Positions 12,846-24,500 of a stretch of DNA of 64,000 nucleotides are shown here, piece after piece. The position numbers were made by a program, and so were the translations under genes. Origin of the DNA: Galbula dea. Its lineage: Eukaryota > Chordata > Aves > Piciformes > Galbulidae. Location of the stretch: the NCBI GenBank assembly GCA_013399015.1, contig VWZX01000996.1, positions 1,497,052 to 1,561,051 on the forward strand, read 5' to 3'. Numbering within the stretch: position 1 is the first letter of the stretch; each line of letters starts with the position of its first letter. The notes below the pieces were generated by a model. It was not told the origin of the DNA, searched no databases, and saw only the letters and a list, made by a program, of their open reading frames with translations.

Positions 12846-15345
12846 GTGAGTGAAAGCTACGACCACGTGTTCGTATGTATTGTGTAAAGCTGTTGTGAGC
12901 GGGGGAGCATCGTGGCTGGGAGTCACTTTGGGGACAGGTGGTGTCTCTGGAAGGCTGCTGCGATGGAGAGAAGATGCAGGAGGCTGTAAGGAGCTGTATC
13001 AATACCTTTTGGACAGCAGAAGTGCTGCTCGTTCCCTACAACACCAACACAGCTCTTTGGAAACTGAGGCTAAGACACAGCTTTTAAAAGGAAAACGGCT
13101 AGCATCTTAAAACGTTTCCTATAGGTGTTTTTGATCATAAATAGCAAAGTTACTCAGAGCAGCAATTAATGATACATGGAGAGATTCCCTAGAAAAGTTA
13201 TATCCTAAACTGGCAAGGATGATGTGGTTCTTACTGGCCTTTAAGGACACTAATTCTGTTAAAGCCCCTGGAGTAGCTCTAGATTTGAAGCCATTGGAAC
13301 TACTTCCCCTAGGAATTTAGTTGAGTTCTAATCAGTTAATTCTTCTCTTGATTTTCTATGCAAATCACTTGGAAAATGTTTCCTTACCTATCCAGAAATA
13401 TCACAACCAAGTGGAACATTCATGGAAGTAGCCATTTGTTATTTTTCCTAAGATAGAAAGTTTTCATTTGTACTGCTTGGGCAAGTTTGCTAAGTACTTT
13501 GAAGTCCAAGAGCCCTGCATTGCTGTGGGGCACTAGGGATGCTGAGGCATTATGCCAGGTGAGCTCTCCTGAAGAGAGAGAGCTTAACTCTGGAGTCAAA
13601 GGAGCCAGTGGGCTCAGGTTGCTTTTCATCCCCCTTCTGTGGATGTCACTTATGCTAGCTGTTGTGTACCAGCCAAAGAGAAGAGTCCAAAGGCCTTCTC
13701 ACTCACTTTTAAAAGAGAATCAGTCATGAGCTTTGGAAATGACTTTAGCTACTGCTGTAAAATTAGGTTCCTCTCCAAGAGCAATGCATGGCGGTGAAGC
13801 CAACCAGAAATTTAACTTATGTTGTAAAACTTGCTCAAAATCCAGAGAAATGCAGAGCTGTTTTCTTTTTAAAAGCCAATAACTGCCAATTTCAAGTGAA
13901 GACTTTGGGCAAGTGTGAGGATAACACCAGAGTAAGGCAGAAAAATGGAAACCCCTGCCTGAGCAGCAGAACACGCTTTGAGTAGGAACATTTCCAGCAA
14001 AGGTCATTTTCAGACAGACCACCTGCATCAGGGTAGGGCCTACAGAAGCTCAGATCCAATGCTAAGTCTAATTTCCAAATGCAGTTTCTACTTAAGCTTA
14101 GTTTTAAATACAAGCTTCTGTTTCAGAGAAGGAGATTGTCTGTTTTTCTCACCAGGATTATGAGCTACTGACACTACTGAGAGCACTCAGGCCATCACAC
14201 TCCAAATTTCAAGGGCTTGCCATCATCAGGCCTGAGGCAAAGTCCATTTCATGTGACAAATGCAACGAGTTTTGGCTCAGAGCATCTCTCTTAATCTCAT
14301 GTCCCCTACAGACAAAGAAGCAGAGAAACATTTGCTCACTGCAAAGTTCAGAAGAGTCCAGTACAATTTTATCTGACCTTTAGTGAAAGGTTTTCCACTT
14401 CTGAGGATGCAGCATATCTTTGCAAAGATGCAGCAAAAGACTGCAGCCTAACTCTGAAGGCTTCTCTAGAGGGAGAAGCAAAAACCAAGTGATATCTTAT
14501 TAAAAGGTTGGGGGAAAAGAAGAAAAACTACCCTGATAACCTTTAATTTACTTTAAATTGGTTGTTTAAGACTGAGGGGTGGTTGCTGTTAGAGGTGGGC
14601 CCCTGGGTTTGAATTTCAAGTTTTTATTACTATGGTTCTAATGTAAGATTTTGTTGATAAGCAGTTTTACTTAATAATCTGAGCTGTTCCTGGAGGAAGC
14701 AGAGGCCAAAGCCAGCCTTGCAGCTGCTCATTCTCTCTTCTGGGCATTGTGGCTTTGAGCATTCCAGGCACGAAGCAGTTAATAGCTGGAAGGTGTGCAT
14801 TAGGCACTTACAGTTCTAAAGCTCGTTGTAACTTGCCTGATAAAAGGCATTTCAAATAAGCCAGGATTGCATAGAGGAATTTCAGTTGATGGGTTCCTGC
14901 CTAGGCCACCCTTTCTCAGGACTTACCCAAATGCTTTTAACATGTCTTGACAAAGTGAAGGGAGAGGCTTCAAGGCAGCAACAGACAGCAGGTTTAGAGT
15001 CGTGAGCAAGAAACACCCTAAGCTATTTGTTCTGTTAAATCCTCCCTCAGCACCTCTGTGGTGGGGGCTTTGTGGGTTGGCTTTTATTCTTTTTAAGCAT
15101 TTCAGTTCACCTTCAAGGTTTTGCATCCCAACCTATCTTTCCCCCAAGCTGCAAAGTACAAGCAAAGCGACAGTTGAAATCTTAAAAGGTATCCAAGTGC
15201 ATGAGTGAGTTGCCTGAATGTGTTGCTGCTCTCAACTGGACCCTTCCTTTCTCCAGGCACTTGGAAAGTCCCAGGTTTGAAGGAGGCAAGGAGTGGCAGG
15301 GATGTGCTGAACTCTCATTCCCCTCATGGGGTTTGTGTATTGCAG

Positions 15346-15429
15346 AGTAGATTTATGTTTGCAATCCTTCAGGATAGAAGCAACACTAAGCTCATGCATT
15401 CTATTCAGACTTCAGTATTAATTTTACAG
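15346..15429 (+). ncRNA. Candidate internal exon of miR-205 host RNA
   Basis: Bounded by an acceptor (TGTGTATTGCAG ending at 15345) and a donor (ACAG then GTAAAC, GT at 15430-15431). It lies between the putative first exon and miR-205 on the same strand. Splice-site quality is fair and there is no independent support, so this is a weak prediction. Confidence 0.2.
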
Positions 15430-15598
15430 GTAAACCAGGACATAGCTAAAAAGAGTAAAAATCTTTCAATCTATAATCAGACTCCTTTGCAAGAATCTCA
15501 GACATCTTCACTGCACAGATGCAGGGATGGGATGGGGTTTTTTGGGGAGGGAATATTTCTAACAGTCTTAATTTTCTTTGTTTTTGTCTCTTTCACAG

Positions 15599-15707
15599 AT
15601 TGGAAGTTCTTTGGAAGAGGCGACACATCTTTTAGAGCTTAACTATTTGAATCTCCATAGTGCCTGAGGGCAATCCCATAATATACATAATCCATTTCAC
15701 AGATGCA
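15599..15707 (+). ncRNA. Candidate internal exon of miR-205 host RNA
   Basis: Preceded by a strong polypyrimidine tract and CAG acceptor (TTTTTGTCTCTTTCACAG ending at 15598) and followed by a GTAAGG donor at 15708. It sits about 0.7 kb upstream of the miR-205 hairpin. The mammalian host RNA has several short exons before the miRNA, so an exon here would fit, but only splice signals support it. Confidence 0.25.
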
Positions 15708-15987
15708 GTAAGGGGTGTGTGTGAGCAGTGGCAGCTGGCAGTGCCATGTCCAGACAAGTGATGCATTCCTTGCTCTATCTGCCCATGCTTTACGAGAAGC
15801 CTGAAGCAAGCAGACTCCAATTACCATCTCATGTGGGGCTGTGACTAAGTAAGATTATTTCTCCCCTATCTAGGCTAAAGGGAAGCAGCAGCTTAACACA
15901 TTCTCAATATTGCCAAAGGTCTTCTAAAGAGAACCAGCACATACAGGAAAATTGCCTGCTGGCATTCTTTGGATTTTGCAAATTCAG

Positions 15988-16166
15988 GGGTTTAAGGCCA
16001 GAAGGGAATATGGTGATTATCTTGTTGGACCTCCCTGGGAGAAGCCATAAAAGCACAAAACCCTGAAGCATTTAATTTGGAGAAGCTCCTGGTCCTTTTA
16101 AGACCTTCAAAAGCCAAAGAACTGCCCTATCCTTTGGCAAGTTGTTCCCACAGTTAACATGACCTA
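15988..16166 (-). repeat. Old, diverged LINE (CR1/L3-like) fragment
   Basis: The segment beginning TTTAAGGCCAGAAGGGAATA and continuing through TGGTGATTATCTTGTTGGAC, and later GGCAAGTTGTTCCCACAGTT, resembles an ancient sauropsid CR1-type LINE 3' portion that I recognise from turtle and bird genomes. It is far more diverged than the CR1 copies elsewhere in this window. It ends about 235 bases before the miR-205 hairpin, inside the presumed last intron of the host gene. Orientation and subfamily are uncertain. Confidence 0.4.
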
Positions 16167-16400
16167 GGGTACCTGGCTGCTTTGTCAGAGGCTAAAATTA
16201 ACCTGGCTGAAAAACAGGGACACGGGACAAAAGAGTGAGCAGATGAAGGTCGCAGCCCAGAGCATCCCCACCAGCACTGACTGTAGAGTTTCATGCCTCC
16301 TACATGTGATCCACACATCCCAGGTGTGCCAGCTGTGCCTCCCTAAAGCTGTGGTAAGATGTGGTGCCCTCGCCTGCCTTTCCCAGTGGAATGAGGATGA

Positions 16401-16486
16401 TCCATGGGCTCTCTTGTCCTTCATTCCACCGGAGTCTGTCTCCTAGCTAACCAGATTTCAGTGGAGTGAAGCACAAGAGACATGGA
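16401..16486 (+). ncRNA. MIR205: microRNA precursor mir-205
   Basis: The 5p arm at 16417-16438 starts TCCTTCATTCCACC and matches vertebrate miR-205-5p base for base over 22 nt as I know it. The 3p arm at 16454-16474 starts GATTTCAGTGGAGTGAAG and matches miR-205-3p except at its last bases. The arms pair (TTCATTCCAC with GTGGAGTGAA, one G-U), and the stem extends outward through CTCTTGT/ACAAGAG and TCCATG/CATGGA, giving an 86-nt hairpin with a terminal loop near CTCCTAGCTAA. miR-205 is an epithelial miRNA best known for repressing ZEB1/ZEB2 and maintaining epithelial identity. Plus strand, downstream of the CpG island and upstream of CAMK1G, as in mammals. Confidence 0.97.
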
Positions 16487-17025
16487 GATGAATCAGCAAC
16501 AAGAGGAACTGCTTCCCTCTGGCAGAGGAGGGATACTGCATGGAAATTTGGATCCAGGAGGCATCCAAAGAGATGGAGCATGTTGGGCAATGGAGAGGAG
16601 CAGGCACCCCAGCACTCTAGTGACCTCAGTCAGTCTCCAGTAAGAGCCCATTCTGAGAATGCACTCGCTTTCTGCCTAACGTGTAAAGATTAGAAGTCTA
16701 CCAAGACCACAAGCTGCTTTCTGGAAGGCTTAAATACCTTATTAGCAGGAAATTAAGCCCTAATGTGGATAAATTAGATGTTTAACCTCATGGCTTTCAG
16801 GCATCTTCTCTCTAGGATGGTGCATCCAGTAAGAAACCAGAACCTAACCTTGTCTTGGTGCACAGACACTACTCCACCTTCCCTTCAGGATCCTTCTCTA
16901 GAGAACCACACCAGTGATGCCTGCTTCCTTCCAGCTCTCCTGCCACAATGCCTTCAGAAGCTAGCAAAACTATTAACATTTTAGACCCATTTATTTTGTA
17001 ATAAAATGAATGTAAATAAGATTTA
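16462..17025 (+). ncRNA. MIR205HG: Probable last exon of miR-205 host lncRNA
   Basis: In mammals miR-205 straddles the last intron/exon junction of its host transcript. Here an AG at 16460-16461 (ACCAGATTTCAG, within the 3p arm) could serve as the acceptor. An AATAAA poly(A) signal at 17000-17005 lies about 540 bases downstream, close to the spacing I remember for the human host. The pyrimidine tract is poor, and the perfect CTAAC branch-point match at 16447-16451 is only about 10 bases from the AG. The acceptor call is therefore tentative; the poly(A) position is better supported by spacing. No convincing long ORF. Confidence 0.4.
17000..17005 (+). terminator. Candidate poly(A) signal of miR-205 host RNA
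   Basis: Canonical AATAAA about 515 bases after the miR-205 hairpin on the same strand, in an AT-rich context. Proposed as the host-transcript 3' end signal by position only. Confidence 0.4.
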
Positions 17026-20000
17026 AGCTGAGGGAGACTTTAGGTTTTTCAGGCTGAGCACGAGATAGATCTTTTGAAGTGTCAGTGTAAATTCCTGGAA
17101 GGTTAATGCAGTTAAACATATTTGATGCATAAAAGTGTCACACCTAACACTAATCATTCACCAATTGTAATTGCTTTTTCAAAGTCCTCACCTTCCTGAG
17201 ACAAATGCTCAAAAAAATGAGGTCTGGCAAATTTAAAACAAAAAACAAATAATGTCCTCCTACCATCAGGACCTATTATTTGCTTTGATGGATTTAGTAC
17301 CAGACTTAAAGAATTTATTGTCCTGTATTTCTCAGCTGCCTGCCTAATCCTTCTTTCCCCCTCCCCCTTCTATCTGACTGCCTTTAAAAGCATTCAAAAC
17401 CTATTTGTTGATGGCTTTCCTTACACACGCAGACCACAGAAGGGTTTGCTCTGTGGAAAGCCAACAGCCAGTTTCCATGCACAGTGGTGCTGAGCTCTTC
17501 CAGCCAGCAGTGCAAGTTGTCAAAGCTTCTGACATTTATTTCCAAGCTCATTCATAAGCACAAACACACTCCCTGTGTTGGATCTCTTACAAACCCTGAT
17601 TTCCCTGCTTAGCACTGAAGTTGCACTATTTCAAATCAAATCATTCCAGTAACAGGACAACAATGTGTCTTCAAACCAGAACCTAGCCAACCCCATACTG
17701 CTTCAGTTTTCTGTGCTTTCTTATCCATCACTCTAGCTATCTTGAAATACATAACAACCAAAGAGAGCTCTTGATATCTTTTCCCAAAGTATTTTTCTTT
17801 AGGGCATCTCAGAACAAGAGAGACCTTAGTGGTGGTAATCACTTTTTAGTGAGACAGTGAAAGAGCAGAGGGTAAGTGTCAAATGTCAAGCATAAGCAGA
17901 TGAAAAATGCACCAGTTTGCTTCTTTACCATTTAAGGGTAATAAAAGAAAGGTACCTGCCTTCTCACTGCCTGGGCAGCAGCAAGTCTGGAGGGCAGGAC
18001 TCTGCTGGGAACATGTTCAGCTCTGCTGAAGATCTGTTGAAGCATGATGCTGCACTTGCCACCTTTTCACTCTTCCCTTCTTGGCTGCCTTCAGCTTCCT
18101 GGGCAGAAGAGGCCTTCATTTGTTGGCCCTGTGTGAGCTCTGTGGGTGAAGGCAGAAATATAGCTGGGTATTTATGACATGCTAGGAAACATTTACAGCA
18201 CTACAAGTAATACATTACTTAGACATTCCTTCCCTTTCTTTCCCCTCCCCTATATGAAGGACATTTTGGCTAACAGCTTTCCATACATTAAAGCAATGAA
18301 TATAATGAGACAGCAAACAAACTGCCAGAGACAGGCATTGCTATAGACAAGTCTTTGTCAATAGACTCTGCAGTTAGCAAGAGCCCTTTAGGAGATGACA
18401 GGTGCTATGTAAATGCAAGCTTGTTATCAAAGAAACCACGGCTTGGTGCTCACACTGATGTAGCACCAGAGACAGGAAAAACCCTCAAGTTATTCTTTGG
18501 AGTAATGTGTGCAGTCTAAAGACTGACTATTGCCAGATCTTAGAAAGCAACTGATGATACAGATCTGGCAACTCAGACAAGAAAAACTTCCTTTCAGGAA
18601 AAAGGAAAGAGATCAAAGCACAACAGTCAAAAGAGTACCAGCCACCAGTCCTGGCTCCTGCATTTGGGAGCTGCTTCTTGGTGCTGCTAGCACTGGTACT
18701 TGGGGCATTGTGTTAAACCCACACTTGCACCAGATAAACCTTATTAACACCATCTGTAGCCATTTTCTAGCTGCAGTCCACACACACCTCACTATTCACA
18801 GGCTCACTCACAATGACACAGTTTACATGCCTAGAAGAACCTAAAAGCTCTTCCCTGCAGCTATCTGTGAATACCAAGTCCTGAATAATCTCTGCCACTG
18901 CAACCTGGCAGGGGGAACTGGAGAACCCTACTGAAACAGGTTGATTTGGGGTGTATTTATTTGTAGTGTTGGCTACCAACAGCCTCAGACTTCAGAGAGC
19001 ACAGAATAGAAGCCAGACACAGGTGGCAGCAGCCTACCAACAGACTTCCTTCTGGAAAGGGGCACATCAAGAACAGGAACCACACCAACTCCTCTGACTT
19101 CGAGGATGGCATTTCTTAGACTCTATGACAAAGGCACACCAGCCACAAACAAGCCCTTAGACACTTGTGGCTTTCACCACGTGCTTCACAACCTCTGAGC
19201 TGCTGCACTTCCAGAAAGGACTTTGGCACAGGAACCAGGGTACAACCCTCTGTGCGAGTCATTTGCTGTACTGAGGTGCATTAGAAGAACCTCAAGCGTG
19301 GGATAGGCTGTGACTGGTATAAAAAAACCCCTATTCCAAATTACTATGACAAGCAGGACAGTGCTTTCACTCAATTCATTTGCTGGGCAGCACAAAAGCA
19401 GCAAGTGCACAGCCACTCCAACTTCCCTCTCAGAAACTAAAGCTGGCATGGCCTGAAAGATGCCCAAACCAGCACCAAACCAGGCTAGCTTATATCAGCA
19501 AAGGTAAAGGGAGTCAAGAAAAAAGTATTATTGAGCTGAGCTGCATGCCCAGGGAGACAGACAGCCAGAAAAGCTAAAAGTTTCCAACCTTTTTAACAGT
19601 TGCATTTAAGTATCGTGCCTAAATTCCTTACCAGAAGCCAGTTTTCATTCAGCAGACAGCTAGGTCTCAAACACAAACCTTACAGCCCTTTCAAACACTG
19701 CCTTGTGTCTGCTGTTAACTCTGCAGAGCTCTGAAACCAAGGGAAGGCTTGGCTAAGAGGCCCTTTAGAAACCCTTTACAAATGTGGGTTTGATTGACTG
19801 ACTGATTGAACTTAATTGCAGACATTCTCTTAATTGTACACTTAATTACTGACACTGTGTCAAAAGATTTCTGATGCAGCACCTGGAGGACAACCTTGTA
19901 AGTGCCAGTCAGAGCCAGCTGCACAAGACATCAGGGAGGTGCTGCAGATTACTACAGCTTGGAAGGGGAGAAAAAAAGTCATAATATTTTAATAATATAC

Positions 20001-20035
20001 AATTAGGGCTTCACCAACCCTCAAACACCCGTGTG

Positions 20036-20051
20036 CACACACACACACACA
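20036..20051. repeat. (CA)8 microsatellite
   Basis: Uninterrupted CA dinucleotide run of 16 bases flanked by GTGTG on the left and AATCAC on the right. A short, ordinary microsatellite. Confidence 0.9.
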
Positions 20052-22739
20052 ATCACAGATCTGTGCAGGGAGGGCATCTAATGCATCAGGAACAGAAGAG
20101 AAACAAAGAGTGATAATTATGGGCCCATGTGACGGTTCCACCCTTTTGTGGTCTCTCCTCATCTCCCCAGCATTGTGCACTGCAGGGGGAGGGCAGCATG
20201 CCACTGCTCTTGGCAGGAGGGACACAGCTGCTGGCCACTCTCCATCTCCTAACTCCAGATTTGTGTGTTACAATAGTAACCAGAAATAAACCGCATCTTT
20301 GTTCAAAGGTTAAAGCTCTCAATAGTCTCAGCTGTGGCTTTGGGTCACTGCAAGACTTCCTGAACATAGCTATGCATGGAGCAAGGACAGCATCCTTCTT
20401 ACTGTTGGCAACACGAAGTGATTCTGGCTCCTGTACTTCTCAGCAGGTAAATCAGTATTTCAGTGAACACAGAACTCAACCCCACACTACAACAGCCTGT
20501 ATGTACAGCACACAGGATGCACAAGTAGAGACATCTCCAAGTGGATGTGTGCCAAGGCCATGATAAAGAGGCACCAAAAGTCTCTAGGAATTAAAGACTG
20601 ACAAAGATCAAGAGAGAAAATTAAGCTTGTTGGAACACTGGTTACAAGTTACTGCAGCAGCTGGATCTCCCTCTGAAGCACCTTAGTCTAGAACAGAGAG
20701 ACTGGCACAGTGTCTGCCTCTGTTGGGTCAGAGCAAGTCTGGATACACAGGTTAGAAGAAAGGAACAGCTTCCAGAAGGTAGCAGTCTTGGTGTTGAAGC
20801 ATCTCTCAAGTCAGGGTTACAGAGCTACAGTCCTCCAAAAACCAAAACCAAACAAAAAAAAGAGCACCCCAAAACTGTGCAGACAACGAGCAGAGAAGAC
20901 TGGAACCTTTTTGCACCCATTTAAATGCAATTTGCTCCAGACACCTGGAGTCTCATTAATTTACCTGTGACATGTTGCTACACTTAATTGCCTTTGACAA
21001 TTAGTAACATTTCAACACCTCCTTTAATGGCCCAATTATGAGAACACTTGTCTTCTGTGCAGTAGATAGAAGAATATAGATGGGTGAACTTCCAAGGCAA
21101 CACTCCTCTGCAGGTATTTTAATGAAAGGCTTAAAAAACAACCCCCAAAGAGGCCATCCTGGTTTTGTTTGGCTCACACCGTGGACAGACAAGCTGTGTT
21201 TGCTCTGCTCTCTTGTTGTGCCCCTCCTGGTGCTGGGCTGTGACAGCCACTGCTCTGAGAGCCACACTGTGAAATTAATTACAGGGAAAAGTGCTGAGCA
21301 TTTGCCTCCTTCCACTTCTTGCACTTGATGTGTTATTGATTACTTGTGGATGCTAAACAAAGTGCATCCCTTGTAAAATTAATCCTGCTTCCAAACTGGG
21401 AGAGGCTTGATGGGCATAGGAACAGGGAACTACCTCTTCCAACTGCACAAGATCCTGCTTGTCTAGTGGAAATGTTTGGCTGAAAAACTGCAGAACTGCT
21501 TTGATGAAATACCATTGCAACGGCTGGCTGCAGTCTGGTGGCCAGTCTCTCTCAGAATTAAGCAGAGAGCTTCATACCCTGCTTCACTCTGGGCACAGAT
21601 GCTGGCTTTGACAGCTACATTGACTGGAAGAGACTGGGGAGACCTTGCTGCTGCTTGTAAATTCCAAAAAGCCCTGCTAGTAAACACTGCAGAGCTCAGA
21701 TGTAACATGAGAGACTCAGGTCCAGCCCCACAGGCAGTGTTACTGCTGGTAAGTGCAGGTTCATTGCTTGGCCCATTCAGCTCCAACAGTAGCAGCAAAT
21801 GAGTGCACTGCATAAAAAGGCAACAAGGTTTTGCTCCCATTTTCAGTTCTGCAAGCCCTGTTCAGATTTTCTGTGCTTTCCCCTTTCCTCCCACTCCTCA
21901 GACTTTTTCAAGTTCAGTCCTCTCCCCAGACACACTCAGCTGAGCAGCACAATTCATCTCAAACTCCTGTTGTCAACTCTCAATTTCCTTTCAAATCTGT
22001 TGAACATCATCTTTCCCTCTCATTTTTGTACCTGCATTTCTCCTCCTCGAGATTTATGTAGCTTTGTGAACTATCTTGAGCTTCAGAGGTTTAAATTCTC
22101 CACTGACATCAATCACTGCAACCCCACTGCTATGATCAAGCAAGCCTGACTTGACCCATGCACACTAGTGACATGCCACAAAAGGTTCCACTGAAAGCTT
22201 TCCAGCCAGATCCTGCAGGGACTGTGGGCTCTCACATCACCAGCAGAACACCCAGTGTTCTTTTGTGTTTCCTTTTTAAACAGCAGCTCTTGAATTATTT
22301 GGGTCAGGACATGATCTGGATGCTGATGGGCATTTGCTGACCAGTTTGTGTCCAAGTCCCAGAAGACTAGAGAGCAGCAAGCACTGCCACAGCTCTGGGA
22401 AACACCCGTGGGGCTGGACACGGCCATGCACTGTGATTTCATCCCTCTGATGTGGTTTTAGCTGCAGCTAGAGCCTGTGGAGTGCCCCACCATCCAAAAA
22501 GGGGGAGTGCAACTGTAGTGATCCATTTCCTCCTCTGCTGGGTACTTTCCTGACAATGCCAGGGATGCAGCCCACTTGGTTCTGACTGCAGGGCAGTGTC
22601 TCCAGGAAGGAAGGGGATCCTGCCCTTGCCTGCAGGGATCTCCAGGTGCTTCCTCTAATTGGAGTTGTGTAAACTAGGAGCAAGTCAGAAGCCACAAATC
22701 TAGCCCAAACCAGCTTCTCCAAAGGAGCTGGTGTAGTCT

Positions 22740-23250
22740 TCATGTTGGATAGAGTTTATGAATAAAACAATGTTTTATTAAACTACTATTACATTTTGAT
22801 TGAACAGCATTTGGACTACACTGGAGCAGTCATATTCCTGAAAGCAATTGGTTTTCCACATCTGCTTTTCTTTCTAATTGGACTAATTACTTCAGTGTAG
22901 GATCATGTTCACTACTCTCCAGAAAGCAAGAAACCTTGATTTACAGTGAGAAGAGCAGCAATTAGAGAGAATTAATTCATATGGCAACATCTAAATAAAT
23001 CATATTATGAGAAGACAGCAATGTAATTATTGTGACTGGTGACTCCCTCGTGGAGAAACATCATCCTTAAGCCTGAATCAAGCAGCTCAGTTCTGATGCA
23101 TCGACCACAAGCTCCTCCAATTTCACAGAGCATGTACAACCAATTTTATTTTTAGACCTAATTGAGGTGCATCATCAGAAACAAGAGAGTCTAACACTGC
23201 TCTAGCAGCTCAGAAAAACAATCAAACCCTTTACAACTCCACATTTGTTC
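22740..23250. promoter_or_regulatory. Candidate conserved enhancer block (homeodomain motifs)
   Basis: About 500 bases of AT-rich but non-repetitive sequence carrying repeated homeodomain core sites, for example TAATTG at 22875, TAATTA at 22884 and TAATTA at 23024. The last lies within CAATGTAATTATTG, where CAAT/ATTG ends could also host SOX-type factors. There is no ORF, repeat signature or splice pattern to explain it. The composition resembles vertebrate conserved non-coding elements; conservation itself cannot be assessed here. Confidence 0.25.
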
Positions 23251-24139
23251 TCTGAATCAAATGTGTGTTCAACAACCATAGATAACATATGCCAGCAGCA
23301 GATTCCAATCAAAGGTGCATGGATTTGATGGGTATAACACCCTCCCATCAGGAGCCAGGCTTTCTTGCTCTCCAAACCCAGTCCACCCCATCCCGACAGC
23401 TGGTTAAAAGGCTCAGTGAGAAGATGCTGAACTACAGGGTTCTAGAAGAGGATCCTGCTCCAAGCATTAGTCATTTCCTTTGCTACTTACACAGCAGCAG
23501 TCTAGCCTTACCTGCTTCATGGCAACCAGACATTTCTTTGCCACTTTGGCAAGTGGTGAAAGCATTTTACCAAGGCAGAGCTCCCTTCACCTGCTTGTTT
23601 TCAGCTCTGGCCTTAATGTCATTCTCAAGTCATTCCATGCAATGGAATACAAGAAGAAAAGGAAGGAAAGCAGAGCCTGTTTGGGTGTTCTCTTAGAACT
23701 CAAACCAACTAAGGTGTTTTCTTTGTCAGGTTGATTAAACAAGAAAACAGGAGAAACTTTTTCTTCCCCTCACTCTTCAGCCACAGTGACATATCTTTGT
23801 AGCTGTTTACTCCTTCTGGCCAAGTTTCAGTTGTTGCTTCCTGTGGGCTGCTCACCAGTAAGAGGAGGTCTTAGGTGGAAAAACTAGATCAGATCCCAGA
23901 AAGAGCCAGTCTGGCTCAGCACAGCACAGGGAGAAGAGAGAGGTCTTACTGCACTTTGCAGAGACAGCACTGTCCTCCCTTCCCCCTAGCCTCCAGCAGG
24001 AGCACCAGCAGCAGCTCTTCCGATGAGAATTTATCCCCCTTAAATGAGTTAAATTCAATTTTCTAGTAACGGTTATGACAAGCAAAACACTACCCACTTC
24101 GGGTTTGGTTTGGTTTTGTTTATCGTTTTCTTTTCCCTG

Positions 24140-24500
24140 GTGCTTTCTTCCCCCAGCCCGCTAATAGCCATGGATTAATGAACAATTACAAGGCTTCATT
24201 CTTAACCACCATGTAATTCCAAGAAAGGAAGAGCATCTTTCTGGAACATGATGCTTGAAAAACAAAGGAGAGCTTTGACTGTCAAGTCGCTGCTGTTCCC
24301 TCTTCACTTAAAAGCTTTCCAATTTACTTACAAATTACAGTGTTTTTAATGCAAATTAAGCACTAGAGAACATTCTTGCCTTCCCCCAGATTAGCAAGAA
24401 CCAAACTGACCAAGAAAGCCAAACATGGAATCTGGACGCAGTGAGTATTTACAATAATGAGGCCGTTTAATTACTCTGATTGGTGAAGTATGAGGTTATT
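24140..24500. promoter_or_regulatory. Candidate enhancer block with POU octamer and SOX motif
   Basis: Non-repetitive AT-rich segment with a perfect POU octamer ATGCAAAT at 24349-24356 directly followed by a TAAG/TAAT-type core. It also has a SOX-type AACAAAG at 24261-24267 next to a reversed TCF/LEF-type core (CTTTGA, 24273-24278), and several TAAT cores (GGATTAATGAACAATTACAA near 24172-24190). The mixture of sites in unique sequence is typical of developmental enhancers. Function is unproven. Confidence 0.28.

Noticed and set aside
12322..12849. 175-codon frame across the first CpG island
   Set aside because: CpG-rich promoter DNA has few stops in any frame. The frame crosses the predicted donor at 12846 and reads as Arg/Pro-rich promoter translation.
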